A DNA stretch of 64,000 nt from Spirosoma oryzicola. GTDB taxonomy: Bacteria > Bacteroidota > Bacteroidia > Cytophagales > Spirosomataceae. Numbering within the stretch: position 1 is the stretch's first letter; each line of letters begins with the position of its first letter. The DNA is taken from the NCBI RefSeq assembly GCF_021233055.1, contig NZ_CP089545.1:62001-126000 (forward strand), read 5' to 3'. The notes beneath the pieces are model-generated. The model saw only the letters and a list, made by a program, of their open reading frames with translations. It made no database searches and was not told the origin of the DNA. The translations under genes were made by a program, and so were the position numbers. Shown here piece by piece: positions 8,860-17,435 of this stretch.

Positions 8860-9010
8860 TGACAGGATTAACAGAGTTATTAGTCATAGTTTGTTTTCTG
8901 ACAGGATTAACATGATTTACAGGATGCGAACGACAATAATCCTGTGAATCCTGTTAATCCTGTCGAAGAAAACATGACAACAATCCTGTAAATCATGTTA
9001 ATCCTGTCAA
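8860..9010. repeat. ACAGGATTAA-type repeat cluster with a perfect 27-bp inverted repeat
   Basis: Four related units occur: 8860-8878 and 8899-8925 in one orientation, 8938-8964 and 8983-9009 in the other. Units 8899-8925 and 8983-9009 are exact reverse complements over 27 bp. Each carries ACAGGATTAA followed by a second ACAGGAT half. The cluster fills the gap between the microprotein and the PP2C gene, ending 14 bases before the PP2C start codon. Confidence 0.85.
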
Positions 9011-9023
9011 ATAATAAGCTTGA

Positions 9024-10457
9024 ATGAAATCATTACTGTTCACCGGTAAGACCGACGTAGGCCAGCGCCGAACCGATAATCAGGACGCTTTTATCTGTTC
9101 AACGATCTGGGCGGAAACCAGTGGGTTACTGGGAGTCATCGACGGTGTTGGTGGTTACGCCGGGGGCGACCGGGCAGCGGCTATTGCCAAAGAATCGATT
9201 GAGCAATACATGGCAACGCCCAACGGGAACCCGTTGTCGATGCTACGCGAAGCAGTCGTATTCGCCAATAACCAAATCAATACCCAACGTCAGCAGGAGC
9301 CTCGACTGGCGCAGATGTGCTGCGTGCTGACCACCGCCGTAGCCGATACCCAATCGGGTAAGCTGTATTACGTACACGTGGGCGATACGCGCCTGTACCG
9401 GTACCGGCAGGGCGTTCTCGAAAAGCTAACCTACGATCATTCGCTGGTTGGCGTTCGGGAAGATGCCAACCAGCTCACCGAAGCCGAAGCGATGCAGCAC
9501 CCACGCCGGAACGAAATATTGCGGGATGTGGGGTCGATGGTGCACCGGGTCGATGACCCTGATTTTCTGGAGTCGGGAGAAACCGATTTTCTGCCGGGCG
9601 ATTGGCTATTGTTCTGTAGCGACGGCCTGACGGATATGATTACACAGGCGCAAATCAAAGCAGTCCTGGATCAGAAACGTAGCCTTGACGAGCAAACGAC
9701 CGAGCTGATCCGGCTAGCGAACAAGCAGGGTGGGAATGATAACATTACGGTCGTTCTGGCCAAAAATAACGCATCAGCTACCGAACCTGCGCCAGCATTG
9801 ACCGAGGCAACAGAGACCCCAGCGTCCAGCGTGCAACCCGTAGCCGTTCCGCTTGTCGAAAAGGCAACACCGGTTGATACGAAGCCAGCCCGAAAGCGCC
9901 CGGTCGGGTTATGGGTTCTATTTAGTTTGTTCGCGATCGGACTGATTGCAGCCATCGTGTGGTACCAATTCCAGCCATCCAGCCAATCGGATGCCCGGAC
10001 AGCTGACAGCCTGACCATTAGTCAACCAGGCTCGACAGTAGGGGCAGTTTCCCGATTTGATTCGTTATTACAGAACGCTTATCGCAGCAAAGACCATCGG
10101 CTGCTTTTGCCTGCCGATACGTTTCGGCTGACGAAACCTTTGCTAATAACCGATTCGTTGCTGAGCATTGTGGGTGATAACCGACTAACCGTTCTTATGC
10201 CCGCCGATTCTACGCAAGTGCCAGTAGCGTTACGGATTACCCGTTCAGGAGCCGTGCCACTGGAAAATATAACGATCAGTGGATTCAAGACCGGTATTGA
10301 GACAATCCGCGACGCGAAGTTGCAACTCTCAAACGTGTACTTTGCTAATGTGGGCTTACCAATTAGTGCCGCTGTTCGACAAGATACCTTCCGCAAAACC
10401 GTTGTAATCCTGTCCGTACAAAATGGGCCAGATTCAATTAAAACAAGACGCCAGTAA
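9024..10457 (+). CDS. PP2C-family Ser/Thr protein phosphatase, membrane-anchored, with outer C-terminal domain
   Basis: A 477-residue protein. The cytoplasmic PP2C domain (about 1-245) has all main motifs: RTDNQD (Asp21), VIDGVGG (Asp40), VHVGDTRLYRY, CSDGLTD and GGNDNIT, so the metal-binding aspartates are present and activity is expected. A Pro/Ala/Thr-rich linker follows, then one membrane helix (about 296-316, LWVLFSLFAIGLIAAIVWY). The C-terminal 150 residues lie outside and resemble a short right-handed beta-helix (ITISGFKTGI, KLQLSNVYFANVG). The known parallel is PstP, the phosphatase beside pkn kinases and rodA/pbpA in actinobacteria, which also has one helix and an outer part. Its stop overlaps the next ATG (TAATG), showing translational coupling to the kinase. 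Confidence 0.88.
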   Translation: MKSLLFTGKTDVGQRRTDNQDAFICSTIWAETSGLLGVIDGVGGYAGGDRAAAIAKESIEQYMATPNGNPLSMLREAVVFANNQINTQRQQEPRLAQMCCVLTTAVADTQSGKLYYVHVGDTRLYRYRQGVLEKLTYDHSLVGVREDANQLTEAEAMQHPRRNEILRDVGSMVHRVDDPDFLESGETDFLPGDWLLFCSDGLTDMITQAQIKAVLDQKRSLDEQTTELIRLANKQGGNDNITVVLAKNNASATEPAPALTEATETPASSVQPVAVPLVEKATPVDTKPARKRPVGLWVLFSLFAIGLIAAIVWYQFQPSSQSDARTADSLTISQPGSTVGAVSRFDSLLQNAYRSKDHRLLLPADTFRLTKPLLITDSLLSIVGDNRLTVLMPADSTQVPVALRITRSGAVPLENITISGFKTGIETIRDAKLQLSNVYFANVGLPISAAVRQDTFRKTVVILSVQNGPDSIKTRRQ

Positions 10458-12010
10458 TGTCTACGATTCGATTTGACACACGGTTTCCGGGTTACGAAGT
10501 GCTAAGCGAATTAGGACGTAGCAATGCGCGTATCCTGAAAGCCCGTCATGTGGCAACGGGTGATTTGGTCGCGATAAAGCACTTTGCGCTCAACACCGAC
10601 GCCGAAACCCTCCGCCGGTTTAGCCGGGAGTCAGCGATTATGACCAGCATTGCTCATCCCAACATCGTAAAGGTGCGGGAGGTACAACTGGAAGCGGAAT
10701 TGCCTTACCTGGTCATGGAACTGATTGAGGGGGGAAGTCTGAACCAGCTCATCGCCAGTCAGGGCGGGCTGGATGTACCAACAGTCAGTCGATTAGGACT
10801 GCAAATGGCCAGTGCGTTCAAGGCGATTCATCCGCAGGGTATCGTTCACCGCGATATCAAACCGGAAAATATTCTGTACCGTCCCTTGCCTAGTGGTGAA
10901 CTCCATTTTCTGTTAACGGATTTTGGCGTCGCCCGCCTGCACGAGCAATCGACTACAATGACGGGGCAGTCACTAATGACCTACGAATACGCATCGCCCG
11001 AGCAGTTTAACGACCCAAAAGGCGTTGGCGTCGCAACGGATTATTACTCGTTAGGCGTGGTTCTGTACGAATGTCTGCATGGAAGCGTACCCTTTGCGCT
11101 GGATGATCATACGGGTATTGTCACGTTCATGAATAAAGTGCTGACGGAAGCACCGCCCGCCCTGCCCATTTCGTCGAACGATCAGGCCATTAGCCCATTC
11201 ACGGAAGTATTACGGGGTTTATTGCAGAAGAAAGCCGCCGACCGGCTAAGCGATCCGGATGAATTAACCTGGCTGATCAAGCAGGCTGAACTAGGCTATT
11301 TACAGACAAATCGGGCTCCTAAGGTCCCGACCTCCGCTGTAGAGTCCGTAAAGACCACCCAAAGCCGGGAACCTGAAACGAATAAGGCTAACGTGGTAAA
11401 CGCGGCCTTACCGGATGCAAAACCAACGCCACGATCCGCTTCTCGTCCGCCAAAAAATGACGGGTTAAAATGGACTATCCTGGCTCTGGTTATCTTACTT
11501 GGTGTCGTCGGCCTGTACTTCGCCGTCCTCAAACCAAAAGCCAGCCCGTCTACAAAGCTTGCCGATGTCCCAACCGCCACGGGCACCACCGCCGGAGGGA
11601 CCGATGTGGCCGAAGAAACGGCGCGGCACCAACGGGAAGCCGAGGAAGCCATCCGGCAGGAGCAACTCCGGCAGGAAGCGCTAGCCGCCGTTGACGGACT
11701 GGCGGTTAAGGTCAATGATTATCGGGTAGGCTTATTCGGTGGGATCAAAAATGTCCAACTTCAGCTGAGCAATCCAAGCCCGGTTACGTTTTCATCGGTG
11801 GTGGTTAAGGTCAACTATTACAAAGACAATGGGGGTCTCTATAAAGCAGAAAAAGTGTATTTCAACAACGTAGGGCCTAATTCGTCGCTGATTGAAACCG
11901 CACCGAACAGCGATCGGGGAACCAAACTTACCTACAAAATCATTGGGCATCAGTTTGCTCCTCCGCTGGATTCATTGATGAGTAAGGCTTCGGCAGACTC
12001 GTTACACTAA
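10457..12010 (+). CDS. Membrane Ser/Thr protein kinase, Pkn2/PknB-like, with outer sensor domain
   Basis: A 517-residue protein. Kinase domain about 12-275: VAIK lysine (Lys41), HRDIKPEN (Asp133), DFGVARL (Asp155) and the activation segment TMTGQSLMTYEYASPEQF, so the catalytic residues are intact. The nucleotide-binding loop is unusual: LGRSNARILKA replaces GxGxxGxV. A linker leads to one membrane helix (339-358, WTILALVILLGVVGLYFAVL). The outer part has a Glu/Arg/Gln-rich coiled stretch (EETARHQREAEEAIRQEQ) and a beta domain (VQLQLSNPSPVTFSSVVVKV). It overlaps the phosphatase gene by one base and is followed after 7 bases by a paralogous kinase. Likely targets are the neighbouring FHA proteins or the wall synthase; this is inferred from context. 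Confidence 0.92.
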   Translation: MSTIRFDTRFPGYEVLSELGRSNARILKARHVATGDLVAIKHFALNTDAETLRRFSRESAIMTSIAHPNIVKVREVQLEAELPYLVMELIEGGSLNQLIASQGGLDVPTVSRLGLQMASAFKAIHPQGIVHRDIKPENILYRPLPSGELHFLLTDFGVARLHEQSTTMTGQSLMTYEYASPEQFNDPKGVGVATDYYSLGVVLYECLHGSVPFALDDHTGIVTFMNKVLTEAPPALPISSNDQAISPFTEVLRGLLQKKAADRLSDPDELTWLIKQAELGYLQTNRAPKVPTSAVESVKTTQSREPETNKANVVNAALPDAKPTPRSASRPPKNDGLKWTILALVILLGVVGLYFAVLKPKASPSTKLADVPTATGTTAGGTDVAEETARHQREAEEAIRQEQLRQEALAAVDGLAVKVNDYRVGLFGGIKNVQLQLSNPSPVTFSSVVVKVNYYKDNGGLYKAEKVYFNNVGPNSSLIETAPNSDRGTKLTYKIIGHQFAPPLDSLMSKASADSLH

Positions 12011-12017
12011 TTAATTT

Positions 12018-13298
12018 ATGCCAACAGTAAGTGTCAATACGCATTTTCCGGGTTACGAAATTATTGGCGAACTGGGCCGGTCGAATGCCCGCGTGCTGAA
12101 AGCGCGTCATCTGGAAACGGGCGATTTGGTCGCGATCAAACACTTCTCGCTCAATACCGATGCCGACACGCTTCGGCGGTTTAGGCTTGAATCGCAGTTG
12201 ATGACCGACATCAACCATCCGAACGTCGTGCGGGTGCGGGAAGTGCAGCTGGACATGCCGATGCCGTTTATTGTCATGGAATGGATCGAAGGCGGCAATT
12301 TACGCACACTGCTCGGCGAGCAAGGCTACCTGGATGTATCCAATACCATCCGACTGGGGCTGCAAATGGCCGAAGCCTTCAAGGTAATTCATCCACAGGG
12401 TATTGTCCACCGGGATATTAAGCCGGAAAACATTCTTTTTCGGCCCTTGCCCAGTGGCGAGATTCATTTTCTGTTGACCGATTTTGGCGTTGCCCGTCTG
12501 CACGAACAGTCGCAAACGATGACGGGTCAATCGCTGATGACCTATGAATACGCATCGCCGGAGCAATTTGATAATCCACGGGGCGTCGACAAGGCCACCG
12601 ATTACTATTCGCTGGGCGTGGTCCTGTACGAATGTCTGTCGGGGAAGGTGCCGTTTTCGATGACGGACAGTGCGGGTATCGCTTCGTTCATGGGGCATGT
12701 CCTGCGCACATCGCCACCTGCTTTACAGATACCTTCGCAACAGTATCTTCCCCCCAGTCTGGAAACGATCCTGGAATGGACATTAGCCAAAAATCCAGCC
12801 GAGCGGCTTAATGATGTCAATGAGTTGATCTTACTGCTGCGGCAAGCCAATGTCGAACAGCTACAGACTAGTCGTTCGGCGGATCGGCGGGTGCCCGTTT
12901 CATCGCGTACGGTGGCAGCCCCAGTACCGACTCCCCGACCGCTGGAAACCGTTGTGCCGGTGCCCGATGAAGAACCGGCCACCGGCACAAACAAGTGGCT
13001 TATCGGGTTAAGTGTTGCCATTGTAGCGGTGCTGCTGGTGCTGGCCGTTTTGTACAAAACGCACCACAAGGCGACCAGCACCGGAACCAATGTGGTACCC
13101 GATACGACAACTGTGGCGAATGATTCGACGGAGACCGAGACGATGATGGAAGATACGACCGAGTCCTCATCCGATTACCCAGTCGAGGCAACAACCGATT
13201 CAACCAAAACAGAAAGTCCTTCGGAAACCGTTGCTGAGCCGCCCGCTGCCGTACCCGATTCATCGCGCACGGTCGTTGATTCAACCAAGTCGTTTTGA
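12018..13298 (+). CDS. Membrane Ser/Thr protein kinase, paralogue of the preceding gene
   Basis: A 426-residue protein whose kinase domain is very close to its neighbour and has identical motif numbering: Lys41 in VAIK, Asp133 in HRDIKPEN, Asp155 in DFGVARL, and the same LGRSNAR loop. A tandem duplication is clear. The single membrane helix is at 327-346 (WLIGLSVAIVAVLLVLAVLY). Unlike the first kinase, the outer tail is short, disordered-looking and Ser/Thr/Glu-rich (DSTETETMMEDTTESSSDYP), with no folded sensor domain, so the two kinases probably sense or bind different things. Nineteen bases separate it from the SEDS-PBP gene. Confidence 0.92.
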   Translation: MPTVSVNTHFPGYEIIGELGRSNARVLKARHLETGDLVAIKHFSLNTDADTLRRFRLESQLMTDINHPNVVRVREVQLDMPMPFIVMEWIEGGNLRTLLGEQGYLDVSNTIRLGLQMAEAFKVIHPQGIVHRDIKPENILFRPLPSGEIHFLLTDFGVARLHEQSQTMTGQSLMTYEYASPEQFDNPRGVDKATDYYSLGVVLYECLSGKVPFSMTDSAGIASFMGHVLRTSPPALQIPSQQYLPPSLETILEWTLAKNPAERLNDVNELILLLRQANVEQLQTSRSADRRVPVSSRTVAAPVPTPRPLETVVPVPDEEPATGTNKWLIGLSVAIVAVLLVLAVLYKTHHKATSTGTNVVPDTTTVANDSTETETMMEDTTESSSDYPVEATTDSTKTESPSETVAEPPAAVPDSSRTVVDSTKSF

Positions 13299-13317
13299 TT
13301 AACCAAAAATCTTCTGC

Positions 13318-16300
13318 ATGAATATACCCTCTGGTCGGCCGTATTTGCTGGGCGCATCAGTTATGCTGCTGCTCCTGTTCGGACGGCTGTTTATGAACCT
13401 GTCTCCGGCGCTAAATCAGGCTAAAGAAGCGTTAGCCAGCGGGCAGGCGTTAACCCTCGAATCAGGACTTAAATCTGCGTCTATCCAGCGCCTGCTTAAT
13501 ACGGGCAATTACTACAGTGACCCGAAGGACAGACTCCTGGTTGCCGATTCATTGAGCGCTAAACTTCGTCAACAGGGCTCGCCCGAAAATCTGGGAACGC
13601 TTAACAAACGGCTGTTTTTCGTGCAGGCTCCCGTGACGTGGCGTAGTCGAATTGGTGGTGTCGATTTTCAGAGTCGGTTGCGGGTATCCCGTCAGCAAAT
13701 GGGTTTCGACTCGGTGCTGTACGTTCGCGAACTAACGAATCCGAAACCGTATCCCGCTACCGTTAGCGCTGGTAGCGGAACGGAGTCAATATCGGGTCGG
13801 GTTACGCGCGACGAAGAGCCGATGGCGGACGTACTGGTTCAGCTAAAGCGCCATCCCGCCACCGCCCAACCCGATACGCTGCCCGATCGGTTTACCTACG
13901 CCCGAACGGATGCCGATGGGACGTTTGCCTTTACGGGCCTGACGGATGGCTCGGGGTATAGCGTGGTTCCGCTCAAGCCCGGTTTTGAGTTCGGCAGCCG
14001 ACGGGGCACAAGCCATTTGACCCGTGATCAGTCGTACACGTTCACGGGCCGTCAGCATCAACTGCGCCTGATTGGAACAACGGCGTATGGGCAGCTCAAG
14101 AACGACCATGCGTTTATGGTCCGTGCGCCCACCGCTTTTACGATGCAGTTCTGGGCTATTGTTGGGCTGTTTATGCTGGCGTTTTGGGCCGTACAGGGCT
14201 TTTGGGATATCCGGCGCTTTCAACCCGACCCGTTGCTATTGCCGATCCTGATGCTGCTGACGGGCTTATCGGTCCTAACGCTGTTGGCCATTCAGGACCC
14301 ATTACAGGACATGCTCTACGCCTGGCAAACGGTACAGGGTGTAGGGGTCGGCCTGGTTGGCCTGACGATTTTATCGCAGCTACCGATCGGGCGCTTTTAC
14401 GCAGATTGGCGCTACGACTGGCTGTTTACGTTTCGGAACCGTACTTCCGTACAGTTGTCGGGCTGGACGTGGCTCGTGCTAGCACTTGGGCTGGCGACGC
14501 TGACGTTGCTTGTTGGCTCGGGGCCGGAGGGAAGTGGTGTACGCGTCAATTTGTCAATCCTGGGGCTGAGCTTTCAACCCAGTGAAATTACCAAATACCT
14601 ATTACTGATTTTCTTTGCAGGGTTCTTTGCCGCCAATGAGCAACAGATTCGGCAACTACCCGATCTGCGCTGGCGGTTTCAGGTCAGTTTGGGAGCGCTG
14701 GCCGGAGCGGGGTTCCTGATGCTGCTCTACCTCCTGCTGGGCGATATGGGTCCGGCGCTGGTCGTTTGTTTTACGTTCCTGCTTTTTTACAGCATCGCCC
14801 GGGGAAATCTGCCGCTAACACTGGCAACAGGTTTTGGCTACGGCGTAGCGCTCTGGTTATTGCCCGGCTGGGCCGCTACGTTACTCAGCTTAGTGGTTCT
14901 GATCGGGTATATGTACGGGCAGGGCGAGGCCCGTTCGCGGACTTGGTTGGGTTGGGCCGCTTTGTTTACCGAAGCCCCCGTATTGCTGCTTCTGGTGATG
15001 GCAATGTTTGCGTTTGGCGATCTGTTGCCGTTCGTTGGAAACCGGCTGGCTGACCGGAAAGCGATGTGGCTTAGTCCCTGGAACAATGACGTGTATGGCG
15101 GTGATCATCTGGCGCACGGCTTCTGGGCCTTGTCGACTGGTGGTTGGACGGGGCAAGGACTCGGAAGAGGGTTGGCGGGTACCATGCCAGCTGCCCATAC
15201 CGATATGATTCTGCCGAGCGTGGGCGAAGAACTGGGCGGGTTTGGTCTCGTAGCCGTTTTCCTGCTGATGGGTGTACTACTGCATCGGATTTTTTTGCAC
15301 GCCCGGCGAGCGGGTCAGCCCTTTAGCTTCTTTCTGGTAGCGGGTATCGCCATTGCGACCGGTGTTCAGTTTTTGATTATTGCGGGCGGCTCCATCGGGT
15401 TGTTACCCCTGACGGGAATCAGCGTGCCGTTCCTGAGTTACGGCAAGATTTCACTGATCATCAACCTGATGGCTATGGGCGTTGTGTTTAGCGTCGCCAA
15501 TCGGCCGGGGCAGTTGGAACAACGCCAGTACCTGGAGAAGCACTACGACAGGGTCCTGATGGCCGGTATCGCCGGGTTTCTGATCGGAGTGTTGATTCTG
15601 ATTGGTCGTTTGTTACCAATTGTCGGGTGGCGGGGCAATGAGTATATCGTTCGTCCGGCTCGGGTGGTGACCCGCTACGGCGATCCTGTATACAGCTACA
15701 ACCCCCGCATCGAGCGGCTAACCCGCGTGCTGGCGGCAGGCACGGTCTACGACCGGAAGGGTCTGGTACTGGCAACCAGTTCACCCGAACGGGTTACGCA
15801 GCAGTCGGCACAACTCCGCCAAAGTGGGTTAACATCGGATCAACTTCAGACGCTCACGCACAAGCGATTGCAACGGTATTACCCATTTGGTGAGCATCTG
15901 TTTTTCTGGACCGGTGATTTGAATACGCAACTTTTCTGGGGACAAAGCAATGGGTATTACGCCGAAGCTACCCATTTCAGCGAACTGCGCGGCTTCAACA
16001 GTCGTCCCCGTAAAACAACGCTTGTGGCCACCGACTACCAGGCCGATCGCTTTAGCCCGCCGGTTCAGCAAACGCGTACGCTATCCGTTTACGACTACAG
16101 CGAACTGGCTCCCGCTCTACGGGCTGGAATCGACAGCCGTGAAGTAACCGACCGGAAAGCCCAGAACCGCGATATCAAGCTGAGTCTCGATGCGGAGTTG
16201 CAAGTTGCGTTACAGAAAGGGCTGGCTAAATCGGAGTACAACGACAAGCGTCTTTCGGTGGTCGTGCTCAATGCGGGATCGGGCGATGTACTGGCGTCAG

Positions 16301-17289
16301 CGACTTACCCTTTGCCCAATCTTAAAACGCCCGATGTTATGCTGCTGTCAGACCGGGATCGGCTTGAACTACCGTATCTGGTCACCGAGCGCGATTTGGG
16401 CATGACCTATCCAACAGCCCCTGGCTCGACGGCTAAAATTCTGACGGCAATGGCTGCGTTTAATAAAGTAGGTGCCTCGGCATCATCCGTTAGCTACCCA
16501 ATTTCGTGTCAGGAGATCATCCGACGGGGTGCGCGGGAATCTGAACCCTGCGGAGAAACGGTCGATATGCGTAAGGCCATTGTTCGGTCGAGCAACGTTT
16601 ATTTTATCCGAATGGCGAACGACAAAGCGCTGGATACTGAACTGGCCGATCTGTATCTAGCTACGGGTATGAACGTCGATCTGATTGGTGGCTATTCTTT
16701 TTCGGATACGCATACCGACGCGGAACAGGTTCAGATCCGGCAGCATTGGCGCGATTCGACATTTGCGGTCCGCCGGAAATTGTACCAGAGTACGCAATAC
16801 CCGAGACGCTACCGGAGTGAATTTTCGGGGCTGGCCTGGGGACAGGGCCAATTGACAGCAACGCCCGTATCGATGGCGCGAATGGCCGGGGCCATTGCAA
16901 ACCAGGGTATCCTGCAACCGTCGCGTTATGTACTGGATAAAGCGGGTAAACCACAAACGATCAGCACCGGCAAGTCCGTGGCTCGCCGAGCGGATTATGC
17001 CGAGCAGCTACAGGAATTTATGATTGAACAGTCGAACCCATCGGAGGGGCGGGCTAAGATCAGCGTCGCGCGGGTGGCTGGTAAAACCGGTACACCCGAA
17101 CGGATCGTACAGGGTGTAAAGCGGAATGATGGGTGGTACGTATTTTTTGCCCCTACACCCGACGGTCGGTCGCATACAGTGGTTGCGGTACGGATCGAGT
17201 TGGGTCAATCCTCCGCAGATGCCGTCAACCTGGCGAACACCGTCGTAGCCCCTATCTTGAAAGAACGTAATTATTTAGGAAGCTTTTAA
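13318..17289 (+). CDS. Fusion of SEDS glycosyltransferase (RodA/FtsW) and class B penicillin-binding protein
   Basis: A 1323-residue bifunctional peptidoglycan synthase. The order is membrane helix 1 (about 8-26), an outer region with a carboxypeptidase-regulatory-like beta domain (about 155-240, GRVTRDEEPMADVLVQL, TDADGTFAFTGL), then a SEDS core (about 275-735). The core carries the signature loop WNNDVYGGDHLAHG (Asp591, Asp596), GGWTGQGLGRG, AHTDMILPSVGEELG and PFLSYGK. A linking helix (about 746-770) leads to a PBP2-like dimerisation region and a transpeptidase domain (about 960-1310). The last has complete motifs STAK (Ser1037, Lys1040), SSN (1091-1093) and KTGT (1256-1259). SEDS proteins polymerise lipid II and class B PBPs cross-link it; normally they are separate genes, rodA-pbpA or ftsW-ftsI. 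Both activities look intact. The upstream kinases and phosphatase suggest phospho-control. Confidence 0.93.
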   Translation: MNIPSGRPYLLGASVMLLLLFGRLFMNLSPALNQAKEALASGQALTLESGLKSASIQRLLNTGNYYSDPKDRLLVADSLSAKLRQQGSPENLGTLNKRLFFVQAPVTWRSRIGGVDFQSRLRVSRQQMGFDSVLYVRELTNPKPYPATVSAGSGTESISGRVTRDEEPMADVLVQLKRHPATAQPDTLPDRFTYARTDADGTFAFTGLTDGSGYSVVPLKPGFEFGSRRGTSHLTRDQSYTFTGRQHQLRLIGTTAYGQLKNDHAFMVRAPTAFTMQFWAIVGLFMLAFWAVQGFWDIRRFQPDPLLLPILMLLTGLSVLTLLAIQDPLQDMLYAWQTVQGVGVGLVGLTILSQLPIGRFYADWRYDWLFTFRNRTSVQLSGWTWLVLALGLATLTLLVGSGPEGSGVRVNLSILGLSFQPSEITKYLLLIFFAGFFAANEQQIRQLPDLRWRFQVSLGALAGAGFLMLLYLLLGDMGPALVVCFTFLLFYSIARGNLPLTLATGFGYGVALWLLPGWAATLLSLVVLIGYMYGQGEARSRTWLGWAALFTEAPVLLLLVMAMFAFGDLLPFVGNRLADRKAMWLSPWNNDVYGGDHLAHGFWALSTGGWTGQGLGRGLAGTMPAAHTDMILPSVGEELGGFGLVAVFLLMGVLLHRIFLHARRAGQPFSFFLVAGIAIATGVQFLIIAGGSIGLLPLTGISVPFLSYGKISLIINLMAMGVVFSVANRPGQLEQRQYLEKHYDRVLMAGIAGFLIGVLILIGRLLPIVGWRGNEYIVRPARVVTRYGDPVYSYNPRIERLTRVLAAGTVYDRKGLVLATSSPERVTQQSAQLRQSGLTSDQLQTLTHKRLQRYYPFGEHLFFWTGDLNTQLFWGQSNGYYAEATHFSELRGFNSRPRKTTLVATDYQADRFSPPVQQTRTLSVYDYSELAPALRAGIDSREVTDRKAQNRDIKLSLDAELQVALQKGLAKSEYNDKRLSVVVLNAGSGDVLASATYPLPNLKTPDVMLLSDRDRLELPYLVTERDLGMTYPTAPGSTAKILTAMAAFNKVGASASSVSYPISCQEIIRRGARESEPCGETVDMRKAIVRSSNVYFIRMANDKALDTELADLYLATGMNVDLIGGYSFSDTHTDAEQVQIRQHWRDSTFAVRRKLYQSTQYPRRYRSEFSGLAWGQGQLTATPVSMARMAGAIANQGILQPSRYVLDKAGKPQTISTGKSVARRADYAEQLQEFMIEQSNPSEGRAKISVARVAGKTGTPERIVQGVKRNDGWYVFFAPTPDGRSHTVVAVRIELGQSSADAVNLANTVVAPILKERNYLGSF

Positions 17290-17299
17290 CGATTTTTTT

Positions 17300-17375
17300 G
17301 TCATCCCGACGTAGGAGGGAACTTCGGTAATAATTATAATTCTATTGGCAACCAGAGGTCCATCGTCGGAATGAC
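17300..17375. repeat. Dispersed palindromic repeat, family A, copy 2 (degenerate)
   Basis: The left end TCATCCCGACGTAGGAGGG (17301-17319) and the right end, which reads CATCGTCGGAATGA on the plus strand (17361-17374), keep the family termini but the arms have diverged and pair imperfectly. It lies 11 bases after the SEDS-PBP stop codon and before the second FHA gene. Confidence 0.7.
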
Positions 17376-17435
17376 AAAAAGGCTGATTTCAAGTTTGTTG
17401 TGAAATGTTAAGCCTATTTCAACACTCAATGCATA

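Noticed and set aside
8860..9010. CRISPR-like repeat array
   Set aside because: Repeats occur in both orientations with unequal spacing, there are only four units, and no cas gene is near.
12605..13090. 161-codon minus-strand frame inside the second kinase gene
   Set aside because: Ser/Arg/Thr-rich composition typical of the complement of a real gene; the plus-strand kinase and its membrane helix explain the DNA.
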